From assembly GCA_034190875.2 (NCBI GenBank), contig CM067354.1, positions 48,959,908 through 49,023,907 on the forward strand: 64,000 bases of DNA, in the 5' to 3' direction. The translations under genes were made by a program, and so were the position numbers. The stretch is from Urechis unicinctus. Taxonomy: Eukaryota; Annelida; Polychaeta; Xenopneusta; Urechidae. Position 1 is the stretch's first letter. The number at the start of each line of letters is the position of its first letter. The notes under the pieces were generated by a model that searched no databases, was not told the origin of the DNA, and saw only the letters and a program-made list of their open reading frames with translations. Below, piece by piece: positions 34,115-47,365 of the stretch.

Positions 34115-34355
34115 ATATATATATATATATGATATATCTATACTATATATAGTCTATCTATATATCTATATATATTATATATATATTTATATATATCTCT
34201 CTCTCCCCTATCTATATATATATATCAATATATATCTCTCTCTATCTCTCATATCTCTATATATATATATATCTATCTCTATCTATCTCTATCTCTCTAT
34301 CTCTCTCTCTATATCTATATCTATATCTCTCTATATATCTATATATATATATCTG
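33881..34355. repeat. TA / GA / CT compound microsatellite forming an imperfect palindrome
   Basis: The left half (33,881-34,043) is TA repeats with GATA, GAGAGA and GACATA interruptions. The right half (34,062-34,355) is TA repeats with CTCTCT and TATC interruptions. The switch from G-containing to C-containing units occurs at ATGTCCATTTGTCTC (34,049-34,063). The two halves are therefore roughly reverse complements around a ~15-bp centre. Confidence 0.9.
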
Positions 34356-34370
34356 TCATGACGCCATATA

Positions 34371-34734
34371 TTTTGTTTTTCTCTTCTATGATATTCGTGA
34401 CATTTGGGTTTGACGGAAATTAAACCCATATGCTTAATTGATTCCATAGCTGACCCGCGGTGGGTGAGAGGGCATAATTATCGTATAAAACAGTATAGAT
34501 AAGCATGTTATGATGTGCAGTTTTGTTTAGCCTCATGTCTATTCAATGGCGTTTGCTTTTTTGCAGATAAGCGTCATAATACCATGTCAGTATTGGTGAA
34601 AAAGTTTCCATATTTTCATAAGGCGTTGATGTCGATCACGAGAACGCTCCGCATTGAAGGTTAAAGAGCACAAGAGACTCTTCCACAATGCCAAAATATA
34701 TGATAGAGTTCTCCATTAATATGGCAGATGAATA
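34371..34734. repeat. 0.36-kb tandem duplication, first copy
   Basis: This begins TTTTGTTTTTCTCTTC and ends GGCAGATGAAT. It shares TTTGACGGAAATTAAA, TTGATTCCATAGCTGACCCG and AAGAGCACAAGAGACTCTTC with the next copy. It adjoins the TA/GATA tract. No coding potential is seen. Confidence 0.9.
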
Positions 34735-35090
34735 TTTTGTTTTTCTCTTCGTGATTATATTAACATTGGGTTTGACGGAAATTAAAACCACCGAATGCTA
34801 ATTGATTCCATAGCTGACCCGCGTTGAGAGGGCATAATGAATCGTATAAAACAGTATAGATAAGCAGGGTTTGGATGTGCAGTTTTTGTTTAGCGTCATG
34901 TGATTCAATGGTGTGTTGCTTTTTTTGCAGATAAGCGTCATATATACCCATGTCAATATTGGTGAAAAAGATTTTCATAAGGCGTTGATGTCGATCAAGA
35001 GAAAACTTTCCGCATTAAGGTTAAAGAGCACAAGAGACTCTTCCACAATGCCAAAATATATTATGTTCTCCATTAATATGGCAGATGAAT
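34735..35090. repeat. 0.36-kb tandem duplication, second copy
   Basis: This is a direct head-to-tail copy of 34,371-34,734. It differs by many 1-3 base indels and some substitutions, a pattern dominated by small length changes. Confidence 0.9.
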
Positions 35091-38000
35091 AATTAGTCTA
35101 CGTTTTCATTCAAGGAAGATGCTTAAAATTCTGTAGCTGTTTCAGAAGTCAATGTCTGAAAAACAGAATATAAACGTCGTTGATTGAGGGTTCTCTGAGG
35201 TTGATTTTGCAGGTGATGCATGAATGTCGATAATGCTCATCTATTTAGCTGCGGGACTATTGACTATAGGTATAAATAAACCGTATGTTACCTGTAACAT
35301 GCAGCATTGGTCGTGTACTGTTAGTTTAGTCGATCATATATTAGAGATACCAGGGTCCAAGGAATTAGCAGCTACTAATTACATCAAAACAACCGTACTT
35401 TGTTAGTCATGAGTAAATAAAATCACAATTTCATCTAGGTATATTATGATATAAGATTCATATGTATCGCTATGTTATATAAAACACTACATGCACTATT
35501 ATCAGGTCCAATTCTTTTCCTCACGTCTGTTGCATTGTACCCGATTGTGAATGGTTCAGAAACACCAATTCCATCATTTGGGAAAAGGTGTCTGGAACAG
35601 TGTCCAATTAAGACGCTACCAGTTGCAAACACTTCCCGCAGTACCGAAGTGTGACAGTTGTTGTTTGTGGTTGCTCGACGCACATGACAGCTTACAATTC
35701 ATCGTTCCCTATACAGTATATTGCAAATGCAATATTTTTTGGCACTTACTATAAGTAAGCGATTCAAACCGCAACATCGAAGATGTTAATATTATGATTG
35801 TATTATAATCTCCTCTTTGCCAATTTATGACGTTTTGTGAGATTTAAGTAGATGGAATTGCAGAGAAAAGAAGTATCGCTTGTCTGGAGCAATAACATAA
35901 ATCCCCAAGTTAACTCATTAAAGGTTCAAGGCCCCATGTGTCGAGAGTCATCTAATGAAATTCCAATGATTGGAACAGAATTATGTGCAGACTCGCATGT
36001 TTTTTTACAGAACTAAAGGCTGCTGCCCGTAAAAAAAGGAACTATTTGCGCTTGAATCACATTGTCTAACAATTATATAATTGCACTGACAGAGTGTTAA
36101 GAGCAGTTACGAAATCTCCATGGCAACCTTAAATTGAAGCTACAAAGGAAATCAGGAAATCAAGTATGATATTTTTCTAACATTGGTCGAGGCAAACAAA
36201 TACAGATGGTACTGATTCGCAACTGCCTTTCCTTCCATTTAAATTTATCAAAAATAAGTTTCGATCGATTCCCAGGTTTCTTAAACATTAAAGACCCCGA
36301 CGGATCGGCTATGATCGCTTTGTTTAAGTGTCTTAATCGATAGGCTGTTATTGAATATGAATAGTTTGCACGTCCTTTGACACATTTTCAAAAATACAAC
36401 AACCGACTTAAACAACCGACTTAAACAATGAATACCGAGGCCAATGACGGTCATTGTCTGCCGATAACAAACATTTTAAAGAATTATTAACCATTGACTG
36501 AAGCAAGGGCCAGTTCGTCTCACTGTCAGTAATGCAACGAAACAGCATAATCTCCATGTTGTTAAGCCTGCCCAATTGTATAAGAAAGCACACTACATAA
36601 ATATAGTCTGTTGTTGTGTTAAAGATATCACTAACGTTCCGCAAATCCACAAAATCCCCATGTCCAATAACTCCCCTTCACATGTCCGCTTGCATAAAGC
36701 ATATACCGAGTGGTTACTGACGCGTACATTGCCAGTCACCATCAGTTATGTTCAGCTGTGCGAAACTCGCTTATTTGCAAATATCGCGCAAAACCGTCGC
36801 ATTTAATTGACACAACCTGCTGACACCTATTTGGCATTCACGTTTTTTAATTTCCCTGGAACGACACCAACGAGCTATGAGGAGAGAGTTTACTCGTGCC
36901 CTAGTCCGACATGCTTTGCATAGCGTCTAGCAACAAAGCAAATAGAGGATAGGGGCCAGGTCATCTTAACCAAGTGAGGACAGGTTTTGACCGCACACAC
37001 ATCGATCCGCCCATTCTATTTGTTTAGCTTCAATGTTTGTAGCTCCGTCTTATAGTCTCAAAGTTGGAGCCCAGCGATATAACGAGCCAGAGCAATCCCT
37101 ATAAACGTGGCCAAACGACTCTCTATTTGCACATAAACCAATATTCGTAAAGGATTTACCCTTTATAGTGACTTAGTCGACCACATTATGTTCATAAGAG
37201 TGATACTATTTATTCCTGATTATATTTATCAGATTAATGAGACAACTAGTCAAATAGCACGTGTTATTCATTCACTGTTTCAATGCAGTGCACTCTGAGA
37301 TCTTTTCCAGTCATTTGCGTTGAAGCATCATTCATCAACCTAATAGTCGCTTGAACGCTGGGCCGATCGTCACAATGGCGCCTCTATAGAAACCCAGGCA
37401 TTGTTAATATGTATGGTCTTGGCAGTCCTATCAATTGATCCGGAATGTCGACAACAAGTCTATGTCTGGGCTAACAATAATTAATGTATTGTGAATCTAT
37501 CAAAACAACTGTCTACATACGATATGGTGCATATATATTTGCAATGTTTACATGTGTAACAGTGAGCATCGATTAGCGTCATTAGATGTTCGTTTCTATC
37601 TATTTTGATTTCTGTATCAAGCAGTGAAGTCATATGCTAAGGTTATCCAGTTAAGTTATGATCCATCATAACAACTTTGTCACACCGCAATCGTTTATAT
37701 AACCACACATGTCTACCTACTGTGGTCTGCGAAATTAAAACTTTGCAATGTATGAGGCAGCATTCTATGAATATTTTAAATATTGAATTTCATCATAGGG
37801 GTTTCATAAAACAATGAAGATAGAAAAACTGTAGTGCTTATTCTGAAGGCAACCATTCATGTTTTTTCAGGATATGATAATTTTATGTAAGCTTTCATAG
37901 CAATGCCTCACGGCGCTTTCAATTCTGATGACTGTGCATCGTTACCTTTTAACAGTCAATCAGCATGGTCCTAGCTGATATCATTAATTAGGCCTATTGT

Positions 38001-39829
38001 AAACATGATCAGGGTCGGTAAACATAATAATGGTAGGGAAGGACGAATACCAACTTGGAGTTAAAAGGGAGCAAACATTGATAGTATCGCTGCTTTGTTC
38101 AATATCGAACAGTTTGCACATTGCCATTCATAATATAGGATAAGTAGTAGCAATTGCACAATAATTGTAAAGTAAATGTTTATTCTATCAAAGTTGAAGC
38201 CTATCGTATATAATTTGGACATTGCATCGGTGGTCATATGGGGTAATTATTTTCAACAACAATCAGTCTTATTCAGAATCTCCTTCGTGATCGTGACCGT
38301 GGTTAATTTTTTTTTATCTTAAAGAAATAATGCATTGAGTGTTTGGTGAAAGAGTGCTGTAATTATGCAGCAAATTAAGCAAAACTTCAAAGAGAGTGTT
38401 GCAACAAATAATGTGTTAGCAAAAACTGAAATGAAGGCACTTGACATGTAAATTTATTGAGAACACGCAGCTGTCTCTATACCACTCCTCCACTAGACTT
38501 CCACTCATCCCTTAATGCGCTTAATAGATTACATGCTGAAGATGGATATTTTATGCCATCATCATGGTTGTATCCCCTTTACAGCAGAGGCTGAAGCCGA
38601 AGATACGATTTTGAATTAAATTGCTCGTGTCACAATGTTCCGATTAAAGCAGTACCATTTTATGCTGGTAGAAATAGCGATTACAAATTGATTTTGGTGT
38701 AGTCTTTGTGTTGCATTTTGATAAGAGACGAATGAGCGCTGGGAACCGGAGTTATACTGTCACCAAAGAGTTGTAACGGCGATATAAACCATGACATTGT
38801 AATATACCATTGTTATGGTTGCTAATATTTTAAAGGTATAAGTATATGCAGCTGTAGCTGGTATTATACATTTAAGACCTAGCATCAGCATCAGGAAGGT
38901 ATTTGCTCCTGAAATGACACACTAGGCTGGTTACACTTTATTGTCGCTCTCCAATCACTTGTAGTGCTTCTTTCACCTTAATGGTCTAACCAGTGCGGAT
39001 TTTAACTGGTAAATTTATTACATCACAATATAATATGCCTCATTGATTGGCTACGATTCAGTTAATTTATACGCAGAGTTTCATTTTAAGTGGCTTACAA
39101 TTCTACTTGCATTTGATGAGAGGAATACGCTCATATTGTCTTACTAGCATTGGCACAAATAACGCACATTTGAATAACCGCAAAGCAGTGTTTGAAAGCA
39201 AATAGGCCACTGACTTTAACAGTTTCAGCGCTTTAAACATTTCGGATTTTCCAAAGTATGTAACACAATGGAACATATAACAATATCTTATGCGTGATTT
39301 ATACGAACCATGCCAACATTGACAAAGCGTCAAGCGTTATAATTGCAGTTTTACAATACAACACGAATATACTAGAAGCTGTATGCATACAACGCAGTAT
39401 TTCGATAACCATAAGCGATTCGAAGATTCTCGTGCTTAAATTCATCGTCGGATGAGTTATGTGTATTTCTAAATATGTCTTTGCAAAGCAGATACACTCG
39501 TTAACTGTTATCCGTAGCAAGCCTTATGTCTTTAAAATACAGTTATTTGTTTAAGCAGTTCAACTCATTGTTGTGAGTATGTGAATTACATTTACATTGT
39601 TGCTTACCAGATAAAGTCATTGCCGGAAACAAATAACCCCAAATAATATTATGGTAGTTCTGGATTAATACATTCGTTACCCTGCAAACACAGCATCAAC
39701 ACTTCGCTTCCGGCATTGGGTGGTCCAGAATGATTGTTAATTAAAACATATTCGGTATGGTTATTTGATGAAACGCAGCAGTTAATTACAAGAGCCTATA
39801 ACGTCAGCCGTGAACCAAGCTTAATCCCA
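35091..39829. other. Non-coding, no gene recognised
   Basis: Includes a 13-bp direct repeat (ACAACCGACTTAA twice at 36,397-36,424). Open frames of 60-80 codons around 35,224-35,754 and 36,408-36,806 overlap on both strands and show no motif I recognise. Confidence 0.5.
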
Positions 39830-39975
39830 GCCGTTGCCCTATTTTAATCCACACCATTGCCCAATCCACATCTCAGCCGCTCTCCCACTTCAATCCTCAT
39901 TGTATGGCTATTATAATCCACATCAATAGCCCACTCCAATCATTGCCATTGCCAAATCTTAATTGCCCATCCTAA
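39830..39975 (+). repeat. C/T-rich degenerate CCA/ATTGCC-type repeat
   Basis: Recurring AATCCACA, CATTGCCCA and CCACTCCAAT elements are spaced 15-30 bp apart. The plus strand is strikingly poor in G (strong strand asymmetry). No clean repeat unit is definable. Confidence 0.5.
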
Positions 39976-42900
39976 TTAACCAACCATAGACCATGTTCTA
40001 GTCTTTAGAATTATTAAATCATAATTCTGATTAAACATGATTGTTGCTATGCAACTTTGCGTTTTGCATGATTTGAATATCTTTGATTGATTGTTATTAT
40101 AATCAATCGAAAGGATGGTGATCTGTAATCACCACACCATTAATAATAATAAGTTTGGTTTGAAGCCAATACATTTAACATAGCAAGCGTAGGATGTCTT
40201 GCCATCATTAATTCTTTACAATAGACATTATCCACGATAGTAGTGATTGCCAGAGAATTTATTCTCTTACTTTTCTAGATCCAGGGGCAGATAACTATCA
40301 CCCTATTCTCCACATCTTGACAGCTTTGTCTGGGCAGAAGTATATCTAGCGGAAATGGAACACCAAATGCCATTATTCGACTGTGCCAAAAGTGCACCAT
40401 TTGGACCAATGTTAGTAAGATAATCTGAGCGTATTGCTCTCATCAAATGCCAATTAATTTAAATGACACCCTGCGTATAAGTCATCTCACTCGTAGCCAA
40501 TCAATGGGGCTGATTGTATTGTGATGTCTTGATTTAACACTAGCTAATGTCAATATAGGCACCCACGTGAGCATAATTAGGGCTGCGAAGCAATGTCAAC
40601 AAGTCGACGTTATTCCCACATTATTCATTCCTTTTGTCATCATAAACTTTATTACCTTCCCCGTGGTCGACCGATGAAACATAAGAAAAATTCAAAATAC
40701 TATCAGACGAGAGCAAGTAGACGGAAGAATAAATAGCAGTTGAGCTCAGGTAATGACTGCAGTGCACCCATTAAGGTGGAAATTAACCGCTTCTGTGGAG
40801 CGAGTTGCGACATTCACGAACGTATTTCTGAACAGGTTATGCATGCAGGCAAAATACTCAAAGGATATTCAGCTGTGACATCTGTTGTTAAAATGTTAAA
40901 ATCCAAGAGGCTTTGCGCACAATTTTAAATAAGGTAATTTACACTTTTTTGGCGCATCATAGCTTGTTTTACATATGGTGTTTCAGTACCTCCAGCGGCG
41001 ATTGCACATAATTGACGAATATTTTCCGAATACAATGTTCAATTGATTCTAATATGACCTTTTGCCACAACGCAAGTACTAATTATCATCCATCAAGGTA
41101 AATGTCGCAGGTCTTAACACTACCTTGATTGCTTTTCTGCACGTTTTCTGCTGTGGTGGAAAAGAAGCTGGTTCAGACAAAGAATCCTGTTTTCCAAAAT
41201 GCGCAAAATCGACTCGCAATCAGCTCGCTTTGTGTTGAATATAACAATTCATTTGAGATTGTGGTTGATACCATATATAATTAGGAGACGGTGGCCCTCT
41301 AACATACATGAATATGTCGTGTAGTGCATGCCAATGATGATCAAGTCAACATAGCTTAGTGCATTGTAAAGATATGATAATCCATGACGTTAATGTATTA
41401 AATCAACATAATTATGGGTGGCGTCAGTGATGATATACAGATCGCACTACTAATAAGTGGTTCATTTCATACCTCAACAATTCAGCCAAGCTAAATTGCT
41501 TGATAAACAGACAAAAGTCTACAGAATAGTGTGGCTTGCAAATGGGGTTTTGTACTTCTTATGCGATACAAACATAGCAAGGGATTCCTTGAGGAAGTCA
41601 TTATCATGTATCTGGCACGTAAGAGGTAAACCGTCATTATCACTTGCATGGATGTGATGTCCCCTAACATTTTATCTCGTGTGTACAACCGATTTAGTTT
41701 TGTAGGATCGAATTGGCAGTCATATATCACATGAGGCATGTCTCCAAAATCACACGCGGAAGAGAGATATTTCCCTGCCCTAGTGATATTGTGTGTTTTT
41801 TGACGCTATCATAGGATGTTATTAAGAAGAGCGGAAAACTAACGTTCTCAATTGTAGCCCTGCTAACTCCACAGCAATGCTGTGTGATAATACAATAATC
41901 ACCTCCGTAATCACGAACCCATATCTCTCCTTATTAATCATCATTTCAGGTTAGTAACTAGCCTAATAAAACTGAGCATCTCTTATTATCTGCCATTGAT
42001 TCAAGCCGAGGCTGTTGATAATTAAGGCCCATCCAAATGATACGCATGTCCAGAGTTCCAATTGTATCATGAGGAGTTAAAATACCTTGTGAATTTAGTG
42101 ATATATTACGTTGATTGAAGATGTTATTACCGGCAAACAATTCATATATTCCATATCCCACGAGGTGGTGGTGTAGCATGAATTTACACCATGATGTTTC
42201 CGACATTGATCAACAACTGGCATTGTTTCGGTACCACTCAAAATATCCGTTGTATGCAACGGATGCGCATAATAAGGCAGTAATTGATGAGTCAATAATG
42301 GCAGCATGAAGTCCCATTGGCAGTGCAAAATTGATATCGATAAAGCTAGCAAATGTCCCTTATCTTTCATGTGACATCTTGTCGCACTGGCAAGCCATGC
42401 CCTCACATGGTTGAACTCGATTATATTATCTGACAAAATTGTTTAAAAGAACGTGAGCTGCGTCCAAAACACTTTCAATAATACATAGCATGACTTCAAT
42501 GTCCCGCAGATCTCAACGATTTGTGCGCGTACTTGAAGAGTTTTGTAAGCTTTCACTCAATATAGTCTTACCTACCACAAACAGCGTAATGCGGCATAAA
42601 CTACAGGGTTTTCAAATAGCAATACAGCCTCTCTCTGGCACACACACACCCTTCCCTCCTCCCCCAACCTCGCCAATCTTTACTCGTACCTGGTGTTCTA
42701 AGTATCATATATATATTTGGTCATATTAACATAACTAGGATGTAGACGGGCGAGAAATGGAAGCTATATGTTTAGATTGACATATTAACACGAGTGGAAG
42801 CTTTGTATGATGGCCATCCTTCTGTATGATTAAATTATATCGTACCTCAGATCTTGATGTGTACAAACAAGCAAGTAATTCAATATTGCTTTTCCACTAA

Positions 42901-43689
42901 CTCATGACGACCAGAGCGCGCCTGTGAATGTGCGGAGAACGTGGCTGTTAATTGTACCGTGTTAAGTGTTGTTGAGATTGGGAAATATTGTGTGTGTGTA
43001 AGTAAATTGCAAAGAACTGTAAGGCCGAACTTAATCGCACACGTGCCTAACAATTTTGTGTTGTCATAACGTCGTCTCTTTAAAAGACTTGAAATGGCAA
43101 ATAAACACAGGCTTCGGAAGTGTATGGATAAGAAACAGTTCAATTGGAAAAAGAATTGGAAATTGGGATTTTAAATTTGGTTTCATTGTGTTTGGATTTT
43201 GATTACATGATTAAGACAAGACAGATTAACCATGAAAACCATTGATTAACTTAGATGAGGTAGAGATAGAGAGATAATGGGAGAAATACAGATCCCCCCG
43301 GCGCTAATTGCCTCGTGATGGTCAGGGTAGTTTTATGGTAGCTTTCAGTTATAAATTAAGCCCATATGAAAATCAATATAAGGTCAACTATTGATGTTAT
43401 CTGTAACCGTGCACGGACTTAAACAATTATATCAACGACCAAGAATCATAAAGGCCGATGCACCATGCATGCATTGAGTATGATTGACCATTCTGCAGTT
43501 AGCAATACCGCAAGACAAATCAACAGAGATCGGCGGCTAAACCTCATAATCCGTATTGTGTTTGCATTTTCTTTTGGTGTGGTTCCTCAATAATTGTTTT
43601 TGAGTTTTAATCATAATGTTTTTGCACTGTTAATCGCCAGGTGGCTTAAACGTTAATTGAAGTATCCTATGATTTTGCAATTTCGAACT
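39976..43689. other. Non-coding, no gene recognised
   Basis: Contains a 113-codon minus-strand frame at 42,095-42,436 that overlaps other frames on both strands and has no recognised motif. Treated as chance. A C-rich stretch with CTCCCCCAACC lies at ~42,650-42,670. Confidence 0.5.
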
Positions 43690-44440
43690 GCGCATGCGTT
43701 CAGGGACCTACATTGTTCTTAACAAAAGCTTGTTCCATGTATTGACTAATAATTTTCTTACGTTTACATTTTCAGAATAATTCGGTGAATACATAAACTG
43801 CGGTCACGTCATAATGTGACAATCAATATCAACATAAATGAAATAGCTCCTTATTTGATACGGTAATAGTATTTGATGCGAAATATGTTATCTTTGGAAG
43901 TCAGTAGATTCGTGTTTAACACTGCGAAACTTCGTACCCCTTGTAATATATTGATTCGTTGGAACAACAAATGTTAGTTCGTCATATTAAAACACAATTG
44001 ACTGCTTTGTTGCCATTACGATTTGGAGAAAGATCGCATATACAACCTACTTCGCGCGACAGAGGAGTGTATACAATGCATTTGCATAGATTTATACATT
44101 GCATTGCACCACTCAAAAACCGGGAGCATGGTGAACACTTCATGTTCCATCACGTTATCATCACGTTGAGCTCTAACAGAACGCAAATGGGTAGTTAAAA
44201 CTTTATATTGCCCTGAGTGTAAATCCTTCGCGTTACAAGCATGGTTCGAGTGACAATCGAGAGTGAGTATGCATTAGACCACATGACATCCACTCTGCCT
44301 ACAGACTGATACGAATACAGAATAGGACTACTTCGCATATGCTATGAAGGCTACAGCATAAGCTGATACCCACCCAAGCGTAATATTGCAATATAAGCTA
44401 ATAGGTGTAAGCTACAAAAGCCACAGGGCAATAAACAATT
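43690..44440. repeat. Segmental duplication, first copy (~0.7 kb)
   Basis: This matches 46,555-47,285 at an offset near 2,840. Shared landmarks are ATCAATATCAACATAAATGA, ACGGTAATAGTAT, CGAGTGACAATCGAGAGTGA and AATAGGACTACTTCGCATAT. It is more diverged (roughly 10-20% by eye) than unit A is from unit B. A small, more decayed piece (CGAGTGGCAATCGAG) also occurs near 31,880. Confidence 0.75.
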
Positions 44441-45887
44441 TCATTAACGATTTACTTATTGAAAGTTTCTCATTCGAAGAAGGTCAGACTCAGGATCCGG
44501 TTAAAGAAGACTTCTATTTTCCATCAATCACTAACAATTGTGCTGGGGTTCTTTAATATCTTACCCTCACATTAGATAAGAACTATTCAAGAAATTGCAT
44601 GAAATGCAATGCTGATTCATATTACCCTACGACAGTGTTCAGTTTATTTAAGAGGCCACAATCAACCACAACCAACCAACAAAACACTAACGATCCCAAG
44701 AAAAGCATTTTAGCGAATAATGGCAGCAGGTCTTGGTTTTGTCCTGAATATAACAACCAAGTCCATATAGCGGCAGTCACCATTTATTAATAATTTACTG
44801 CGGCTTCATTGCCCTAATAGCTGTTACTGAAATATATAACACTCTTACATATCATTAATAAAACCTAACCAAGTGCATTGTTAATGATTGTTAATTGTTA
44901 AACATTGTTTATTGTGCATATTGTTCATCAGTATCAAAACATTGGCAACAAATTCATACACATCACTCATGTGCATCCATAAAGTTGCAAATTGCCTGCC
45001 GATGATCCCATTTATAGCCGCACAATACTGGCTACATGCATGAAGTCAGTGTTACCTGCTTAACCTTGTGTTATTCGTTCACATGATACGCTCTAATTTC
45101 TAGTTCAACGAGTGTAAGTACCGAAAATTTGTGCGGAAACAGCGGCTAAATACAATGAATCTGCGCATTAGCCCTCAAGCAAGTGATATTGTTTGCTCGG
45201 CGTTTTAACGACAGTTTGTGTAAGATAATACTATACCACAATATAACAAGAACTATATTTCATCGTAACAACATCAAAATTGCGTAGAAAAATAAAGATG
45301 ACAACGATAATAAAGATCAAAACGTGGCACAAATTCACAGTGTCTGACGATATGCATATGGCGGATGCCTGTCGTGTAAATATATAGCATGAGATTTCCT
45401 TTATCTCTCCAATATCCCAACGCAAGCGTCTAATTTGCCCGAAGACTATATTTCAGCATATAAACAGAACGACATCATAAAAAACATTACAGGAAATTAC
45501 AAAACAATTATCTTTGGTTTATAAACCAGCAGGGCCTAGCATATAGTGTTTGTAGTTGAGTGTCACAAATGGAAATGTTTATCAGGCATCGGCCTCGTCA
45601 ACCATTATCCAGTGAAGTTTTTCTCCATGTTGAGCAGCTTTAAATGTATTTTCATCCTTTCTGTCGTGACACTTTTATCTTGGAGCCTGAAACTACAAAA
45701 GTAGCTAATTGGACTGTTTTCTCGTCCAATCTTATGGTTTGTAATCAAGTCTGCTGTCCAGTCATAAAATATAGCATATTACAATACGGATGTTGTTGAT
45801 AGCAACATTTGTCTAAGATAAATTTATCATATTATTCAAAGCAAGATAATAGTTTCAAATGAGCAAGTAAATGTTTGAAGGGATGGA
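44441..45887. other. Non-coding spacer between duplicated segments
   Basis: No gene is recognised. It lies between the first copy of the 0.7-kb duplication and the 173-bp satellite. Confidence 0.5.
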
Positions 45888-46540
45888 CAGGTTTGAGTAT
45901 TTTAATAGACCGCACTCATGGAATACAACAGAAAATCCTCGGTGGCTTCCTATAGACTACACGGACCTATAATTTTTTTAAATTTATGTTCATAGTATAT
46001 ATATCACTGCACTATATTTCCAAGTTTACTTCATAAGTCAATGAACACATTTTTTAAATGGAGGTTTGAATATTGTAATATCCCGCACTCATGGAATACA
46101 ACAGAAAATCCTTGATGGCTTCCAACAGACTACACGGACCTATCATTTTTTTAAATTCTGTTCATAGTACATATATCACTGCATCATATTACCAAGTTTA
46201 CTTCAAAAGTCAGTGGTCAAATTTGTTTTACTGAGGTCTGACACCATTCCGGAGAAAAATTAATAATAAATTCATAGATGGCTTGCCGTAGAGTGCGACG
46301 AGACATCATTTTTTTCTTGATTTTTTGTAAAGCAGATATTATTCTGTCCTTATGTCAAATATAATGTAATTCGCTTAATGAACTTTTCTATAGAACCAAA
46401 ATATTATGAAAAACGCATAATTCCCATTGGCTTAACATGTGGATCTTAAATTCGTCATAGTCAGAAATTTACACCAGTGACCTATACTTTTTATTTTACA
46501 TTTCTTTAGCTTTATATAAAGTCTATGCACGAATTTAGAA
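45888..46540. repeat. ~173-bp tandem satellite, 3-4 units
   Basis: Units start near 45,888, 46,061 and 46,233 (GTTTGA or GTCTGA anchors at 45,891, 46,064, 46,236). The first two share ACTCATGGAATACAACAGAA and CTACACGGACCTAT. The third keeps GATGGCTT and the ATTTTTTT run but is much more diverged. A fourth, barely recognisable unit may run to ~46,540. The spacing is close to a nucleosome repeat. Confidence 0.7.
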
Positions 46541-46554
46541 CTGTCGCAATTGTC

Positions 46555-47285
46555 TTTAACGAAAAGCATTGTTCCATGCGTGGTTAATAATACCCTACGG
46601 CTACATTTACAGAATAGGTCGATGAATACATCATGTGCGGTCAGGGCATGATTTGACGATCAATATCAACATAAATGAAAAACCCCCGTATTTGACACGG
46701 TAATAGTATCGGATTAGAAATATGTTATTTGTGCATGTCATTGGATTTGTTCGCGTTTAACACATCGAAAACATTCGTATCCCCTGCAACGTGTTTCATT
46801 GATCAATCACAGCAAAAGATAGTCGACTCCTTTGCCATGAAAATTTGGATTAAGATCACATATACGACTTACTTTGCTCGACAGAGGAGAGTACACATGA
46901 ATAATGCACCTGCAACGATTTAAACATTGCACTGCATAACTCAATAACCGAGGGCTCGGTGAACACTTCACGTTTCATTACGTTATCACCAAGTTGAGCT
47001 CTTACGGAACGCAAAGAGCCTAAGTGTGGTTCATTATTTAGAGTTAGACGCGTTGCGTTTAAACCAAGGGGCGGTTACAACTTTATATTGCCCTGAGGGT
47101 AAGTTCTTCGCGTTACAAACATGCTTCGAGTGACAATCGAGAGTGAGTGTGCATTAGACTACATTACATCCACTCTGCCTACACACTGATGCGAAAACAG
47201 AATAGGACTACTTCGCATATGCTGTGAAGGCTACAGCATTAGCTGAGATCTACACAAACGCAATATTGCAATATAAGCTAACAGA
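46555..47285. repeat. Segmental duplication, second copy (~0.7 kb)
   Basis: This is the partner of 43,690-44,440, ending directly against the left edge of tandem unit A. It contains a ~60-bp insertion-like stretch near 47,020-47,075 that the first copy lacks. Confidence 0.75.
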
Positions 47286-47365
47286 GTTACCACCTCTTAG
47301 AAGATTGTTGGTCATGAGAGGAATGAATAAAATGCTCATCTGTTAACAATGCAAAATAACCTAAT

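Noticed and set aside
33816..34361. Tyr/Ile/Ser-rich frames on both strands
   Set aside because: Translations of the TA/GATA/CTCT compound microsatellite.
35915..35945. GGTTCAAGGCC resembling a tRNA T-arm
   Set aside because: No matching acceptor, D or anticodon arms at proper distances; no tRNA gene could be assembled here.
42095..42436. 113-codon minus-strand frame
   Set aside because: Overlaps other frames on both strands and has no recognisable domain. A length like this is expected occasionally by chance.
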